DNA of 23,719 bases from Rubrivivax sp. (GTDB taxonomy: Bacteria; Pseudomonadota; Gammaproteobacteria; Burkholderiales; Burkholderiaceae_C), in contig JADJYX010000035.1 of NCBI GenBank assembly GCA_016719535.1, forward strand, positions 1 through 23,719, read 5' to 3'. This document shows, in pieces, positions 8,235 through 16,000 of this stretch. The translations under genes and the position numbers were made by a program. Positions within the stretch are counted from its first letter, which is position 1, and each line of letters opens with the position of its first letter. The notes beneath the pieces are model-generated. The model had not been told where the DNA came from. It saw only the letters and a program-made list of their open reading frames with translations, and did not search any database.

Positions 8235-9773
8235 ATGAAAGCCCTGCCCCCGGACCCTGCGGCCACCGAACGATCGGTGGCCGAAGCCGAAGCGGCACTG
8301 TTGCGCCTGGGTGGCGAGGTCGAGGCCATGAAGGCCGTGCTGGTGCGCCTGCTGCAGGACGTGGTGGACGCCGAGCGGTGCCTGGCGCACAACCAGGCGG
8401 CGCAGCTGGTCGAGGCCAACGAGCAGCTGGTGCTGGCGGCGCTGCGCAGCCAGTCCGACGCCGATACCGCGCAGCAGGCGCTGGCCGATGCCGCGCAGGC
8501 GACGGCGGTGGACGCGCTGACCGGCCTGCAAACCCGCCACACGCTGCTCGATCGTTTTGCGCAGGGGGTGGCGCAGGCGCGCCGCCACGGCCGGCGCTGC
8601 GCGCTGCTGTTCGTCGACCTCGACGACTTCAAGCGGCTCAACGACAGCCGCGGCCATGCCTTCGGCGACCGCGTGCTGCGCCAGGTGGCCGGGCGCATGG
8701 TGGCCGCGGTGCGCGAGGTGGATACCGTCAGCCGCCACGGCGGCGACGAATTCCTCATCCTGCTGGCCGACCTGGCCCAGGCCGCCGACGCGCAGGCTGT
8801 GGCCGACAAGGTGGTGCGCGCGCTCGCCATCTATCCCGACGATGGCGAGGATGTCGACACGCTGGTCGAGCGCGCCGATGCCGCGATGTATGCCAGCAAG
8901 CGGCAGCGCCGGGGCGGTGTCGCCTTCCACGGGGTGGAGCCGGCCTCGTCGCCGCTGCCGGCGGCGGTGCCCGGCGTCGCGACGGCCGAAGTTGAACGCC
9001 GCCTTGCCAACCTGCGCGAGGCCAACGAGAAGCTGGTGCTGGCCGCGCTGAGCGCGCAGGAATTGCGCGCGGCGGCCGAGCAGGCGCGCGAGCGCCAGGC
9101 CGCCTTCCTGAAGGCGGTGGCGGCCGAGTTGCGCAACCCGCAGGCGCCGGTGCGCATCGCCAGCGCGATGCTGGGGCAGGCACCCGGCCAGGAGCCGCTG
9201 CTGTCGCGCGTGCAGCGGGCCGTCGACCATCGCATGACGCACATGGCGCGCCTGGTCGGCGAGCTGGTCGACGCCACGCGCAGCGACGCAGGTCAGCTGG
9301 TGCTGCAGCACCAGACGGTGGACCTGGTCGCGGCCGTGGACGCGGCCGTCGCGGTGCAGCGCCCGGCCTTCGAGCGCCGCGGCCTGTGCCTGCAATGGCA
9401 GCGCCCTGCGCAGCCGATCGAGCTCGACGCCGACCCGGCGCGGCTGGACCAGATGCTGGCCAACCTGCTCGACCACGCCGGTGCGTATACGCCAGATCGC
9501 GGCCACATCGCCGTGTCGGCCGGTGCCGACGACGACCGCGTGACGCTGACCGTATCCGACGACGGCATGGGCATCACGCCGCCGGCACTGCCGCGGGTGT
9601 TCGAGCCCTTCGCGCAGGCGGTGCACGCGCTCGACGTCGAGGGGCCGAGCCTGGGCCTGGGCCTGACGGCCGTGCGCGCCATCGTTAGCGCCCATGGCGG
9701 CGAGGTCACCGCGCACAGCGACGGGCTGCACCGCGGCAGCCGCTTCGTCGTCACGCTGCCGCGTCATCGGTGA
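8235..9773 (+). CDS. GGDEF domain fused to a degenerate histidine kinase
   Basis: This 512-residue cytoplasmic signalling protein has no transmembrane helix. Order: coiled coil with LVEANEQLVLAAL (58-70); GGDEF domain (about 92-230) with DALTGLQTR, DLDDFKRLND, inhibitory-site RxxD (160-163) and an intact GGDEF signature (169-173); second coiled coil with LREANEKLVLAAL (260-272); HisKA-like helix (about 287-350); HATPase (about 395-510). Diguanylate cyclases make cyclic di-GMP. Here the domain is short: VVRALA runs directly into IYPDDGED (198/199), where other members have about 20 residues including the SIG strand. In the kinase, the usual AHELRNPL reads AAELRNPQ, so the phospho-accepting His is Ala297. 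The N-box Asn is His414. The G1 (DDGMG) and G2 (LGLGL) glycines remain. It lies 15 bases after the KaiC-like gene, with a weak ribosome site. Autokinase activity is unlikely. Confidence 0.9.
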   Translation: MKALPPDPAATERSVAEAEAALLRLGGEVEAMKAVLVRLLQDVVDAERCLAHNQAAQLVEANEQLVLAALRSQSDADTAQQALADAAQATAVDALTGLQTRHTLLDRFAQGVAQARRHGRRCALLFVDLDDFKRLNDSRGHAFGDRVLRQVAGRMVAAVREVDTVSRHGGDEFLILLADLAQAADAQAVADKVVRALAIYPDDGEDVDTLVERADAAMYASKRQRRGGVAFHGVEPASSPLPAAVPGVATAEVERRLANLREANEKLVLAALSAQELRAAAEQARERQAAFLKAVAAELRNPQAPVRIASAMLGQAPGQEPLLSRVQRAVDHRMTHMARLVGELVDATRSDAGQLVLQHQTVDLVAAVDAAVAVQRPAFERRGLCLQWQRPAQPIELDADPARLDQMLANLLDHAGAYTPDRGHIAVSAGADDDRVTLTVSDDGMGITPPALPRVFEPFAQAVHALDVEGPSLGLGLTAVRAIVSAHGGEVTAHSDGLHRGSRFVVTLPRHR

Positions 9774-10564
9774 CGACGATGGACCAGGCGCCCGATGCCA
9801 GCATGCCGCCTGCGCTGGACGCCGCGGGCGTCGGCCGGCGCGGTGCGCACGACCCCCGCCACAACCGGCTGCTGGCGGCCCTGCCCGACGCCGACTGGCT
9901 GCGCTGGCGGGGCAAGCTCGAACCCTATGCCATGCCGCTCGGGCAGGTTCTGTACGAATCGGGTGTGCCGATCACCCATGCCTATTTCCCCACCTCGGCC
10001 ATCGCGTCGCTGATGTACGTGACCGAGAGCGGCGCCTCGGCCTCGGTGGCGCTGGTCGGCGACGAGGGCATGGTCGGCGTGCCGCTCATCATGGGTGCCG
10101 GGTCGACGCCCGGCCGCGCCGTGGTGCACAGCGCCGGCGCCGGCTTCCGCATGGCGGGCGCGCTTCTGCAGGAGGAATTCGCACGCTCCGGCGCGGTGCT
10201 GCGCATCCTGCTGCGGTTCACGCAGGCGCTGATCGCGCAGATGGCGCAGATGGCGGTGTGCAACCAGCATCACTCGGTGGACCAGCAGTTGTGCCGCTGG
10301 CTGCTGCTCAACCTCGACCGCATGACCGGCGACGAGATGGTGGTGACGCAGGAGCTGATCGCCCACATGCTGGGTGTGCGCCGCGAAGGCGTGACCGAGG
10401 CCGCGCTGGCGCTGCAGCACGCCAAGCTAATCGCCTACCGGCGCGGGCACATCACGGTGCTGGACCGCGAAGGCCTGGCGCGGCGAAGCTGCGAATGCCG
10501 CGCCGTCATCCAGGCCGAATACGACCGCCTGCTGAGCGACATCACGCCGATGCCACGCGCCTAG
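9770..10564 (+). CDS. Crp/Fnr-family transcriptional regulator
   Basis: This 264-residue protein has a cyclic-nucleotide-binding-like beta-roll (about 30-150) and a C-terminal winged helix. The beta-roll includes LYESGVPITHAYFP (61-74) and ALVGDEGMVGVPLIMG (94-109). The usual phosphate-binding signature with its Arg is not recognisable, so cAMP binding is doubtful. There is no Fnr-type Cys cluster. The helix-turn-helix region reads VVTQELIAHMLGVRREGVTE (191-210), followed by the wing YRRGHITVLDREGL. The GTG at 9770 overlaps the preceding stop as GTGA. The in-frame ATG at 9779 is an equally possible start. It ends the four-gene plus-strand cassette, so it is the natural transcriptional output of that module. 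Target genes are unknown. Its stop codon overlaps that of the convergent permease gene. Confidence 0.88.
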   Translation: MTTMDQAPDASMPPALDAAGVGRRGAHDPRHNRLLAALPDADWLRWRGKLEPYAMPLGQVLYESGVPITHAYFPTSAIASLMYVTESGASASVALVGDEGMVGVPLIMGAGSTPGRAVVHSAGAGFRMAGALLQEEFARSGAVLRILLRFTQALIAQMAQMAVCNQHHSVDQQLCRWLLLNLDRMTGDEMVVTQELIAHMLGVRREGVTEAALALQHAKLIAYRRGHITVLDREGLARRSCECRAVIQAEYDRLLSDITPMPRA

Positions 10565-11682
10565 GCATCGGGCATGTTGCGCGCTGCGGCCTGCTCGCGC
10601 ATCAGCGTGCGGATGTGCCAGACGGCGATGAACATCGCCGCGATGGTGGGCCCGATGACGAAGCCGTTGATGCCGATCGTCGCCATGCCGCCCAGCGTGG
10701 TGATCATCACCACGTAGTCGGGCATGCGGGTGTCGCGGCCGACCAGCATGGGGCGCAGCACGTTGTCGGCCAGGCCAATCACCATCACCCCGTAGGCGCC
10801 CAGCGCCAGGCCCTGCCAGACCTGGCCGGACACCAGCAGGTAGAGCGCGACCGGCACCCACACCAGCGCGGCGCCGAAGGCCGGCAGCAGCGACAGGAAG
10901 GCCATCAGCACGCCCCACAGCAGCGCCGCGCGCACGCCGAGAAACCAGAACGCCAGGGCGCCCAGCGCACCCTGGATCGCGGCCACCAGCAGGCTGCCCT
11001 TGACGGTGGCGCGGATGACGGTGGCGAATTTCTCGATCAGCACCGCCCGGTGTGCGGGCGCCAGCGGCAGCGCCCGGCGGATGGCCTCGACCACGGATTC
11101 GCCGTCGCGGATGAGGAAGAACGCCATGTAGACGGTGACGAAGAGTTCGGCGACGAAGGCGAAGGTGCCCTGGCCGATGTCGATCGCATGGCTGGCGACG
11201 AAGCGGCTGAACAGCGCCAGTGCCGCGGTGAGCTGCCGCTCCAGGATGTCGAAGCCGGCGAGGTCGAAGCGGTCGAGCGTGGCCATCACCCAGGCGGGCA
11301 GGGCGTCGAACAGGCGGCGGAAGAAGCTCTTGGCGTCCCAGGCGTCGGACTGCGACAGGGTGTAGACCTGCATCGCCTCGCGCGCCAGGGTGGCGCTGAG
11401 CACCGCGAACGGCAGGATCACCAGCAGCACCGCGAACAGCAGCGTCAGCAGCGCCGCGGGCGTGCGGCGCTGGCGCAGCCGCGGCAGCAGCCAGCGATAC
11501 AGCGGCGTGAACAGCAGCGCGATGATGCAGGCCCACAGCACCGTGCCGTAGAACGGCAGCAGGATCCAGCCCAGGGCCAGCGAGACGGTGATCAGCAGCA
11601 CCAGCAGCACCCGGTTTTCCAGGTACGTGGCCGCAGGGCTGGGATCGGTGCGGGGATCGGGGTTGGGGTCGACGGCGGGCAA
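10561..11682 (-). CDS. AI-2E family (PerM/TqsA-like) membrane permease
   Basis: This 373-residue polytopic membrane protein belongs to the AI-2E transporter family, whose members export autoinducer-2 or act as ion antiporters; the substrate here cannot be assigned. Hydrophobic segments include VLLVLLITVSLALGWILLPF near residue 25, VLWACIIALLFTPLYRWLLP next to it, LLTLLFAVLLVILPFAV, and a C-terminal block around VMITTLGGMATIGINGFVIG, which carries the family's typical Gly-rich ending. Between the helix groups lies the soluble stretch with SDAWDAKSFFRRLFDALP. No ATG fits the N-terminus. The TTG at 11682 is five bases after a perfect AGGAGG (11688-11693) and is the best start. The gene is convergent with the Crp/Fnr gene, sharing a CTAG in which both stop codons lie. 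Confidence 0.9.
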   Translation of the reverse strand: MPAVDPNPDPRTDPSPAATYLENRVLLVLLITVSLALGWILLPFYGTVLWACIIALLFTPLYRWLLPRLRQRRTPAALLTLLFAVLLVILPFAVLSATLAREAMQVYTLSQSDAWDAKSFFRRLFDALPAWVMATLDRFDLAGFDILERQLTAALALFSRFVASHAIDIGQGTFAFVAELFVTVYMAFFLIRDGESVVEAIRRALPLAPAHRAVLIEKFATVIRATVKGSLLVAAIQGALGALAFWFLGVRAALLWGVLMAFLSLLPAFGAALVWVPVALYLLVSGQVWQGLALGAYGVMVIGLADNVLRPMLVGRDTRMPDYVVMITTLGGMATIGINGFVIGPTIAAMFIAVWHIRTLMREQAAARNMPDA

Positions 11683-11687
11683 TCGGT

Positions 11688-11693
11688 CCTCCT
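11688..11693 (-). promoter_or_regulatory. Ribosome-binding site selecting a TTG start
   Basis: A perfect AGGAGG on the minus strand lies five bases before a TTG codon at 11682-11680. There is no in-frame ATG between the upstream limit of the open frame and the first transmembrane helix of the permease, so this site decides the start. Confidence 0.7.
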
Positions 11694-11726
11694 GGGCAAC
11701 CGTGCGGATCAGCCGCGGAGTGTGCC

Positions 11727-11758
11727 CTGCCGATCGCCTGCCGATCGCCTGCCGGTGC
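11727..11758. repeat. 11-bp direct repeat, about 2.5 copies
   Basis: CTGCCGATCGC occurs at 11727-11737 and 11738-11748, and a degenerate third copy (CTGCCGGTGC) follows. It lies upstream of the permease gene on its minus strand, within a 136-base intergenic region. The short length and GC richness give no clear function. Confidence 0.7.
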
Positions 11759-11769
11759 GTCGAACGACG

Positions 11770-11799
11770 GCGGCCCCGGTCAGGGTGCACCGGGGCCGC
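11770..11799 (-). terminator. Perfect 11-bp hairpin downstream of csbD-like gene
   Basis: GCGGCCCCGGT (11770-11780) and ACCGGGGCCGC (11789-11799) form a perfect GC-only stem around an 8-base loop. It starts 19 bases after the stop of the minus-strand CsbD gene and precedes the permease gene on the same strand. No T-run follows on the minus strand, so it is either a weak intrinsic terminator or an mRNA-stabilising hairpin. Confidence 0.6.
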
Positions 11800-11818
11800 A
11801 GGGCGTGCAAGGCGCGGG

Positions 11819-12043
11819 TTATTGGCCCTGCTTGAACCAGCTGTCGCTGGCGTTGCGCTGCCATTCGGCGAGCTGCTTTTCGGCCTCGTCCTTGGCCACG
11901 CCATAGCGTTCCTGGATCTTGCCGGCGAGCTGGTCACGCCGGCCGGCGACGACATCGAGGTCGTCGTCGGTCAGCTTGCCCCATTGCTCCCTGGCCTTGC
12001 CGCTCACCTGTTTCCAGTTGCCTTCGATGCGGTCCCAGTTCAT
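11819..12043 (-). CDS. CsbD-family stress protein
   Basis: This small, soluble, highly charged 74-residue protein matches the CsbD family. It starts MNWDRIEGNWKQVSGKAREQ, then has WGKLTDDDLDVVAGRRDQLA and the family's typical KIQERYGVAKDEAEKQL. The family is induced by general stress in many bacteria, but its molecular activity is not known. A GGAG ribosome site lies just before the ATG at 12043. The gene starts 31 bases after the BON lipoprotein gene on the same strand, so the two are likely cotranscribed. A strong hairpin lies just downstream. Confidence 0.93.
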   Translation of the reverse strand: MNWDRIEGNWKQVSGKAREQWGKLTDDDLDVVAGRRDQLAGKIQERYGVAKDEAEKQLAEWQRNASDSWFKQGQ

Positions 12044-12074
12044 GTGGATCTCCGGTGGGGTTGCGGTTGCGGAC

Positions 12075-12389
12075 TCAAGGACGGACGGCGATTTCGTTCT
12101 TCACCGACCTCACGCCCTTGACCTTGCGGGTCAGATCCTCGGCGGTCTGGCGCTCGAGGTTGTTCTTCGCGAAGCCCGAGAGCATGACGGTGCCGTTGAG
12201 CGTCTCGACCGAGATGCTGGTGCCGGCGACGTTCTTGTCGTCGAGCAGGCGCGTCTTGACCTCGGTGGTGATGACGCCGTCGTCGATATAGGCGCCCATC
12301 GACTCCTGGCCGCGGGACACGGCACAGCCGGATGCAACGACGAGGGTGGCGACCGACAGGGCGGTGACGAAAGAGGTGCGCAGATTCAT
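12075..12389 (-). CDS. BON-domain lipoprotein, OsmY-like
   Basis: This 104-residue exported protein has a signal peptide, MNLRTSFVTALSVATLVVAS, followed by the lipobox Cys at residue 22 (ASGC), so it is probably a periplasm-facing lipoprotein. The rest is a single BON domain: DDGVITTEVKTRLLDDKN, VETLNGTVMLSGFAKNNLER and a C-terminal GVRSVKNEIAVRP. BON domains occur in OsmY and related osmotic-stress proteins and are thought to bind membranes or lipids. A GGAG ribosome site precedes the ATG at 12389. It heads a short BON-CsbD unit. The upstream non-coding block ending at 13057 contains its promoter or separates it from one; I could not pick the boxes. Confidence 0.92.
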   Translation of the reverse strand: MNLRTSFVTALSVATLVVASGCAVSRGQESMGAYIDDGVITTEVKTRLLDDKNVAGTSISVETLNGTVMLSGFAKNNLERQTAEDLTRKVKGVRSVKNEIAVRP

Positions 12390-12527
12390 GGTGAGACTCC
12401 GGTGGTGCCGTTCAAATACGAACAGACCGAGTCTGGGCGCGAGGCGCCGGCGTGTCCGTGCGGCAGCGCACTGAACTGAGCGACGGTGCAGGGCGGCCGT
12501 TGGGTGCGCTTCGAACCTGGGTCGCGG

Positions 12528-12893
12528 GCAAAGAAAGCACCTCCAACACAACACCGCCGGCTCGTCGGCGGTGATCGATCGCCGCGCTTCGCTGCGCTCC
12601 GGCCGGTGGTGGTGAAAGTTCTCGCGAAGCCTCGCTCGACAAGAACGACTTTTCACCGACACGGGAGCGAGAGCGGCGTCACGCTGGACCACCGTCCGCA
12701 CCTTCGCGCAGGAGCCGTGGCATGCCGATGGCTGGTGGTCCAGCGTGACCAAGTCTCGGCTCACCTCGTCGGTGAAAGGTCGTGGACTGTCGAGCAATCC
12801 TTTGCGAGAGCATCGAGCAACAGCCGCCCCGAGCGCAGCGAGCGAGCAGCACCCGACGAGCCGTGGGTGTTGAATTTCAGGTGCTTTCTTTGC
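12528..12893. repeat. 366-bp interrupted palindrome
   Basis: The left and right halves match in inverted orientation along nearly their whole length. Matching blocks: 12528-12542 with 12879-12893 (15 of 15); 12558-12568 with 12853-12863 (11 of 11); 12590-12599 with 12831-12840 (10 of 10); 12646-12660 with 12768-12782 (14 of 15); 12678-12693 with 12734-12749 (16 of 16). The centre is the palindrome GGCATGCC at 12719-12726. The blocks are collinear with small differences in spacing. No open frame in it resembles a known protein. It could be a miniature or fold-back mobile repeat, or could make a long structured RNA. Confidence 0.85.
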
Positions 12894-12895
12894 TT

Positions 12896-12921
12896 CCTTT
12901 CTTTGCACCCGCAAAGAAAGG
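12896..12921. repeat. 11-bp inverted repeat with 4-base loop
   Basis: CCTTTCTTTGC (12896-12906) and GCAAAGAAAGG (12911-12921) form a perfect 11-bp stem around the loop ACCC. It uses the same GCAAAGAAAG box that bounds the large palindrome next to it. A further GC hairpin (GCCGGG 12931-12936 with CCCGGC 12944-12949) follows. Confidence 0.85.
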
Positions 12922-13032
12922 GAGTCGGCCGCCGGGCCGAAACCCCGGCCGGGGGCATCGGCAGGCAGACCCAGGCTCTAGAAAGAAGGCACCGGCCTAC
13001 GGTCGCTTTGCGCCGACAGCGAGCACTCCGCC

Positions 13033-13050
13033 GTGTGCGTCCGCGCACAC
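13033..13050 (-). terminator. Hairpin just after the glucan synthase stop codon
   Basis: GTGTGCG (13033-13039) and CGCACAC (13044-13050) form a perfect 7-bp stem with a 4-base loop. It starts seven bases after the minus-strand stop codon of the glucan synthase. No T-run follows, so terminator function is only suggested by position. Confidence 0.5.
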
Positions 13051-13057
13051 CCTTGCA

Positions 13058-16000
13058 TCAGACCACCGCTGCCGCCGCCGCCCGAGCCGACACCGGTGTC
13101 GGCGGCAGCGGCACGACGAAGCAGGTGACGTCGGCCAGTTCGGGCCAGCACAGGCGCTCGCCCGGCTGCAGCAGGCGCGCGCCCGGTTCCGCCGCGACGG
13201 CGGCTGCGGCGGGCGCCGCGCCGCGCGTGAGGACGAAGCGCATCGTGCGGCCGCCGCGGCGCAGCGTCAGCTCGGCACGCGGCCAGTGGGTCGGCAGGCA
13301 GGGCGTGAAGCAGAGCTCGCGCGCACCCAGCTGCAGGCCGAAGATCGATTCCACCGCCGCGCGGTGCATCCAGGCGGCCGCGCCGGTATACCAGCTCCAG
13401 CCACCCTGGCCCACGCGCGGCGGCTGCGCATAGACGTCGCCCGCCATCACATAGGGTTCCAGGCCGTAGGCTGGGCCCCGCGTCGGATGCGCGCTGCGGT
13501 GCGCCGGGCTCAGCCAGGTGAAGCTGCGGTAGGGCCGGTCGATATCGGCCGCGGTGGCGCTCGCGGCCTGTGCGAGCCGGGCCTGCGCCATCAGCGCCCA
13601 CACGCCGGCATGCGAATACTGGCCGCCGTTCTCGCGCACACCCGGCGGGTAGGCCTGGATGTAGCCGGCGCTCGGCACGGCGTGCGCCAGCGGCGGCTCG
13701 AGCAGCCGGAGCAGCCCCGCCTCGGGGTCTTCCAGATGCGCCTGCACCGCTGCCATCGCCTGGCGCTGGCGCGACGGCGGCGCCACGCCCGACAGCACCG
13801 CCCAGGCCTGCGCGATGAGGTCGATGCGGGCCTCGGCGTTGGCCTGCGAGCCCAGGGCCTGGCCGTCGTCGAAGAACGCCCGCTTGAACCACTGACCGTC
13901 CCACGCCGGCCCGTTGAGCGCCTGCGTCCAGCCTTCGGCCGCGGTTTCCCAGCGCTGCGCGCGTGCGGCGTCGCCGCGCGCGCGCGCCAGCGGCGCGAAG
14001 CCGGCCACCAGCGCGCACAGAAACCAGCCCAGCCACACCGATTCGCCACGCCCTTCGTGGCCGACGCGGTTCATGCCGTCGTTCCAGTCGCCGCTGCCCA
14101 TCAGCGGCAGGCCGTGCACGCCCACCGCCAGGCTGCGGTCGATCGTGCGCGCGGCGTGCTCGTAGACCGAGGCGACCTGGGTGCCGACCTGCGGCGTCTC
14201 GTAGACGTCCTCCGCACCGTCGGGCACGGTGCGGCCTTCGATGAAGGGCACCGGTTCGTCCAGCAGCGCGGCGTCGCCGGTGGCGCGCAGGTAGTGCAGG
14301 CAGGCGTGCGGCAGCCACAGCAGGTCGTCGGAGAAGTGCGTTCGCACGCCGGCGCCACCGGGCATGTGCCACCAGTGCAGCACATCGCCTTCGGCAAACT
14401 GCCGCGACGCGCAGCTCAGGATCTGCTGGCGCAGCAGGCCGGGCGCGGACCAGGCCAGCGCCATCGCATCCTGCAGCTGGTCACGAAAGCCCGTGGCGCC
14501 ACCGGCCTGGTAGAAGCCGGCCTTGGCCCACAGCCGGCAGGCCACGGTCTGGTAGAGCAGCCAGCGGTTGACCATCACGTCGAACAGCGGGTCGGGGGTC
14601 TGCACCTGGGTGGCGCCGAGCAGCTCGTCCCAGTGGCGGCGCACCCGGGCCAGGCGCTCGGCGGGCGGGATGCGCGCGGCATCGGTCGCCAGCCGTCGCG
14701 CGGCCGCCGGGCTGTCGGCCCAGCCGAGCAGGAAGACGCGGGCGGTGGTGGCGCCGGCCGGCAGTACCAGCTCGGTCGACAGCGCGGCGCAGGGGTCGAG
14801 CCCGTCGCCCTGGCGGCGGCCCAGGTGGTCCGGCAGCACCAGGCGGCCGCGGGCATCGAAGCACTCGCGGCGGTCGCAGGTCCAGTCGTCGCCGTGGCGG
14901 CACTGCCCGGCTGGCCTTCGACCCCCTGCAGCGCCAGGAAGGCGGTGCCCTCGCCGAAGCCGCCGCTGCGCTCGCGCTGCGTGGCCAGCAGCGCGGTCTG
15001 CGCCGGCTCGCCGCGGCGGCGCCGGGTGCAGGGCGGTGCGCACGGTGGCGCGGTCGCCGCGGCCCGCCCCCAGCGTCCATTCGGCGATGCCGACCACGCG
15101 CAGCGCCAGCGCGCGCGGGCCCTCGTTCGAGAGCTGCAGCCACACCTGCTTGACGGCGCTCAGCGGGTCCACGCACCACGACACGCGCACCACCAGGTCG
15201 CCCCGGCGGTGCGTGAGGGTGGTGTGACCCTGGCCATGCGTCACGCGGTAGCGCACACCCTCGGCCCCCCAGGCCGAAGGCGCCACGCTCCAGGCCTGGC
15301 GCGTCTTCAGGTCCTGCAGCAGGAACCACTCCGACGGCGGATCGGCGACCGGGTCGTTCGACCAGGCGGTGAGCTGGTTCAGCCGGCTGTTGACGGCCCA
15401 GGTGCCGCCGCCGCCGGCTTCGGTGACGTGGCTGCCGAAGTCGCGGTTGGCCAGCACGTTGAGCCACGGCCGGATCGGGCGCTGGCCGCACCGACCTCGA
15501 CCTGAAAATCGCCGCTCGCGGTGTCGAAGGCGCCCTGCGGCGGCGGCCCGCTGACGACGGGGTGACCCGATCCGCCCACCGCGGTGGTCGACGTGCCTTC
15601 GCGCTGGACGAGCGCCTGCTCGTGCTGCTCGGCCCAGGCCTGCAGGTGGCGCGCCAGCGGCCGGCCGTCGCCCATCAGGCGCACGCGCGCCAGGGCCTGC
15701 AGCGTGCTCAGCTCGTCGGCCATCAGCTCGTCGGCCCGCAGCACGTGCAGCTGCGTCGTGCCCGGCGTCGGCCAGGCCGCAGCAGGCCGCGCTGGTAGGA
15801 AGACGGCTCGGCGTCGACCACCACCAGGTCGCAGGCCACGCCGCCCCAGGCCCACAGGCGCAGGGCCTGCGCCAGCGTGCGCAGCAGCCCCAGCGCATGC
15901 GGTGCGCGTCCGTCACCAGCACGATGGGCCGGTCGCCCGAGAGGCCGAAGCGCCACAGCAGCCGCCGGTCGCAGGCATCGGCGGGGCTGCCGGGCGCGGC

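Larger units (their letters stand above)
12390..13057. other. Long non-coding region made of inverted repeats
   Basis: None of the open frames in these 668 bases looks like a protein gene. The region lies between the start of the BON lipoprotein gene and the stop of the glucan synthase gene. From 12528 onward it is mostly inverted repeats. Variants of a GCAAAGAAAG box occur at 12528, 12884-12893, 12897-12906 and 12911-12920, with a weaker relative at 12981. Bases 12390-12527 are presumably the promoter and leader of the BON gene; I see no clear boxes. The arrangement resembles an interspersed non-coding repeat rather than a single regulatory site. Confidence 0.75.

Noticed and set aside
6210..9767. 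Open frame of 1185 codons on the minus strand opposite the KaiC-like/GGDEF cassette
   Set aside because: It is the antisense shadow of well-supported plus-strand genes in GC-rich DNA. Its translation is low-complexity (Pro-Trp-Trp repeats opposite the GHQ tract; many Arg, His, Gln) and matches no family.
12528..12893. Insertion sequence with terminal inverted repeats
   Set aside because: No transposase-like frame lies between the arms and no target duplication is evident. The arms pair almost to the centre, unlike an IS. A non-autonomous fold-back element remains possible.
12486..13433. Possible protein genes in the non-coding gap (frames of 60-315 codons)
   Set aside because: They cross the palindrome and run antisense into the synthase gene. 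None has a ribosome site with a recognisable protein, and the inverted repeats explain the sequence better.
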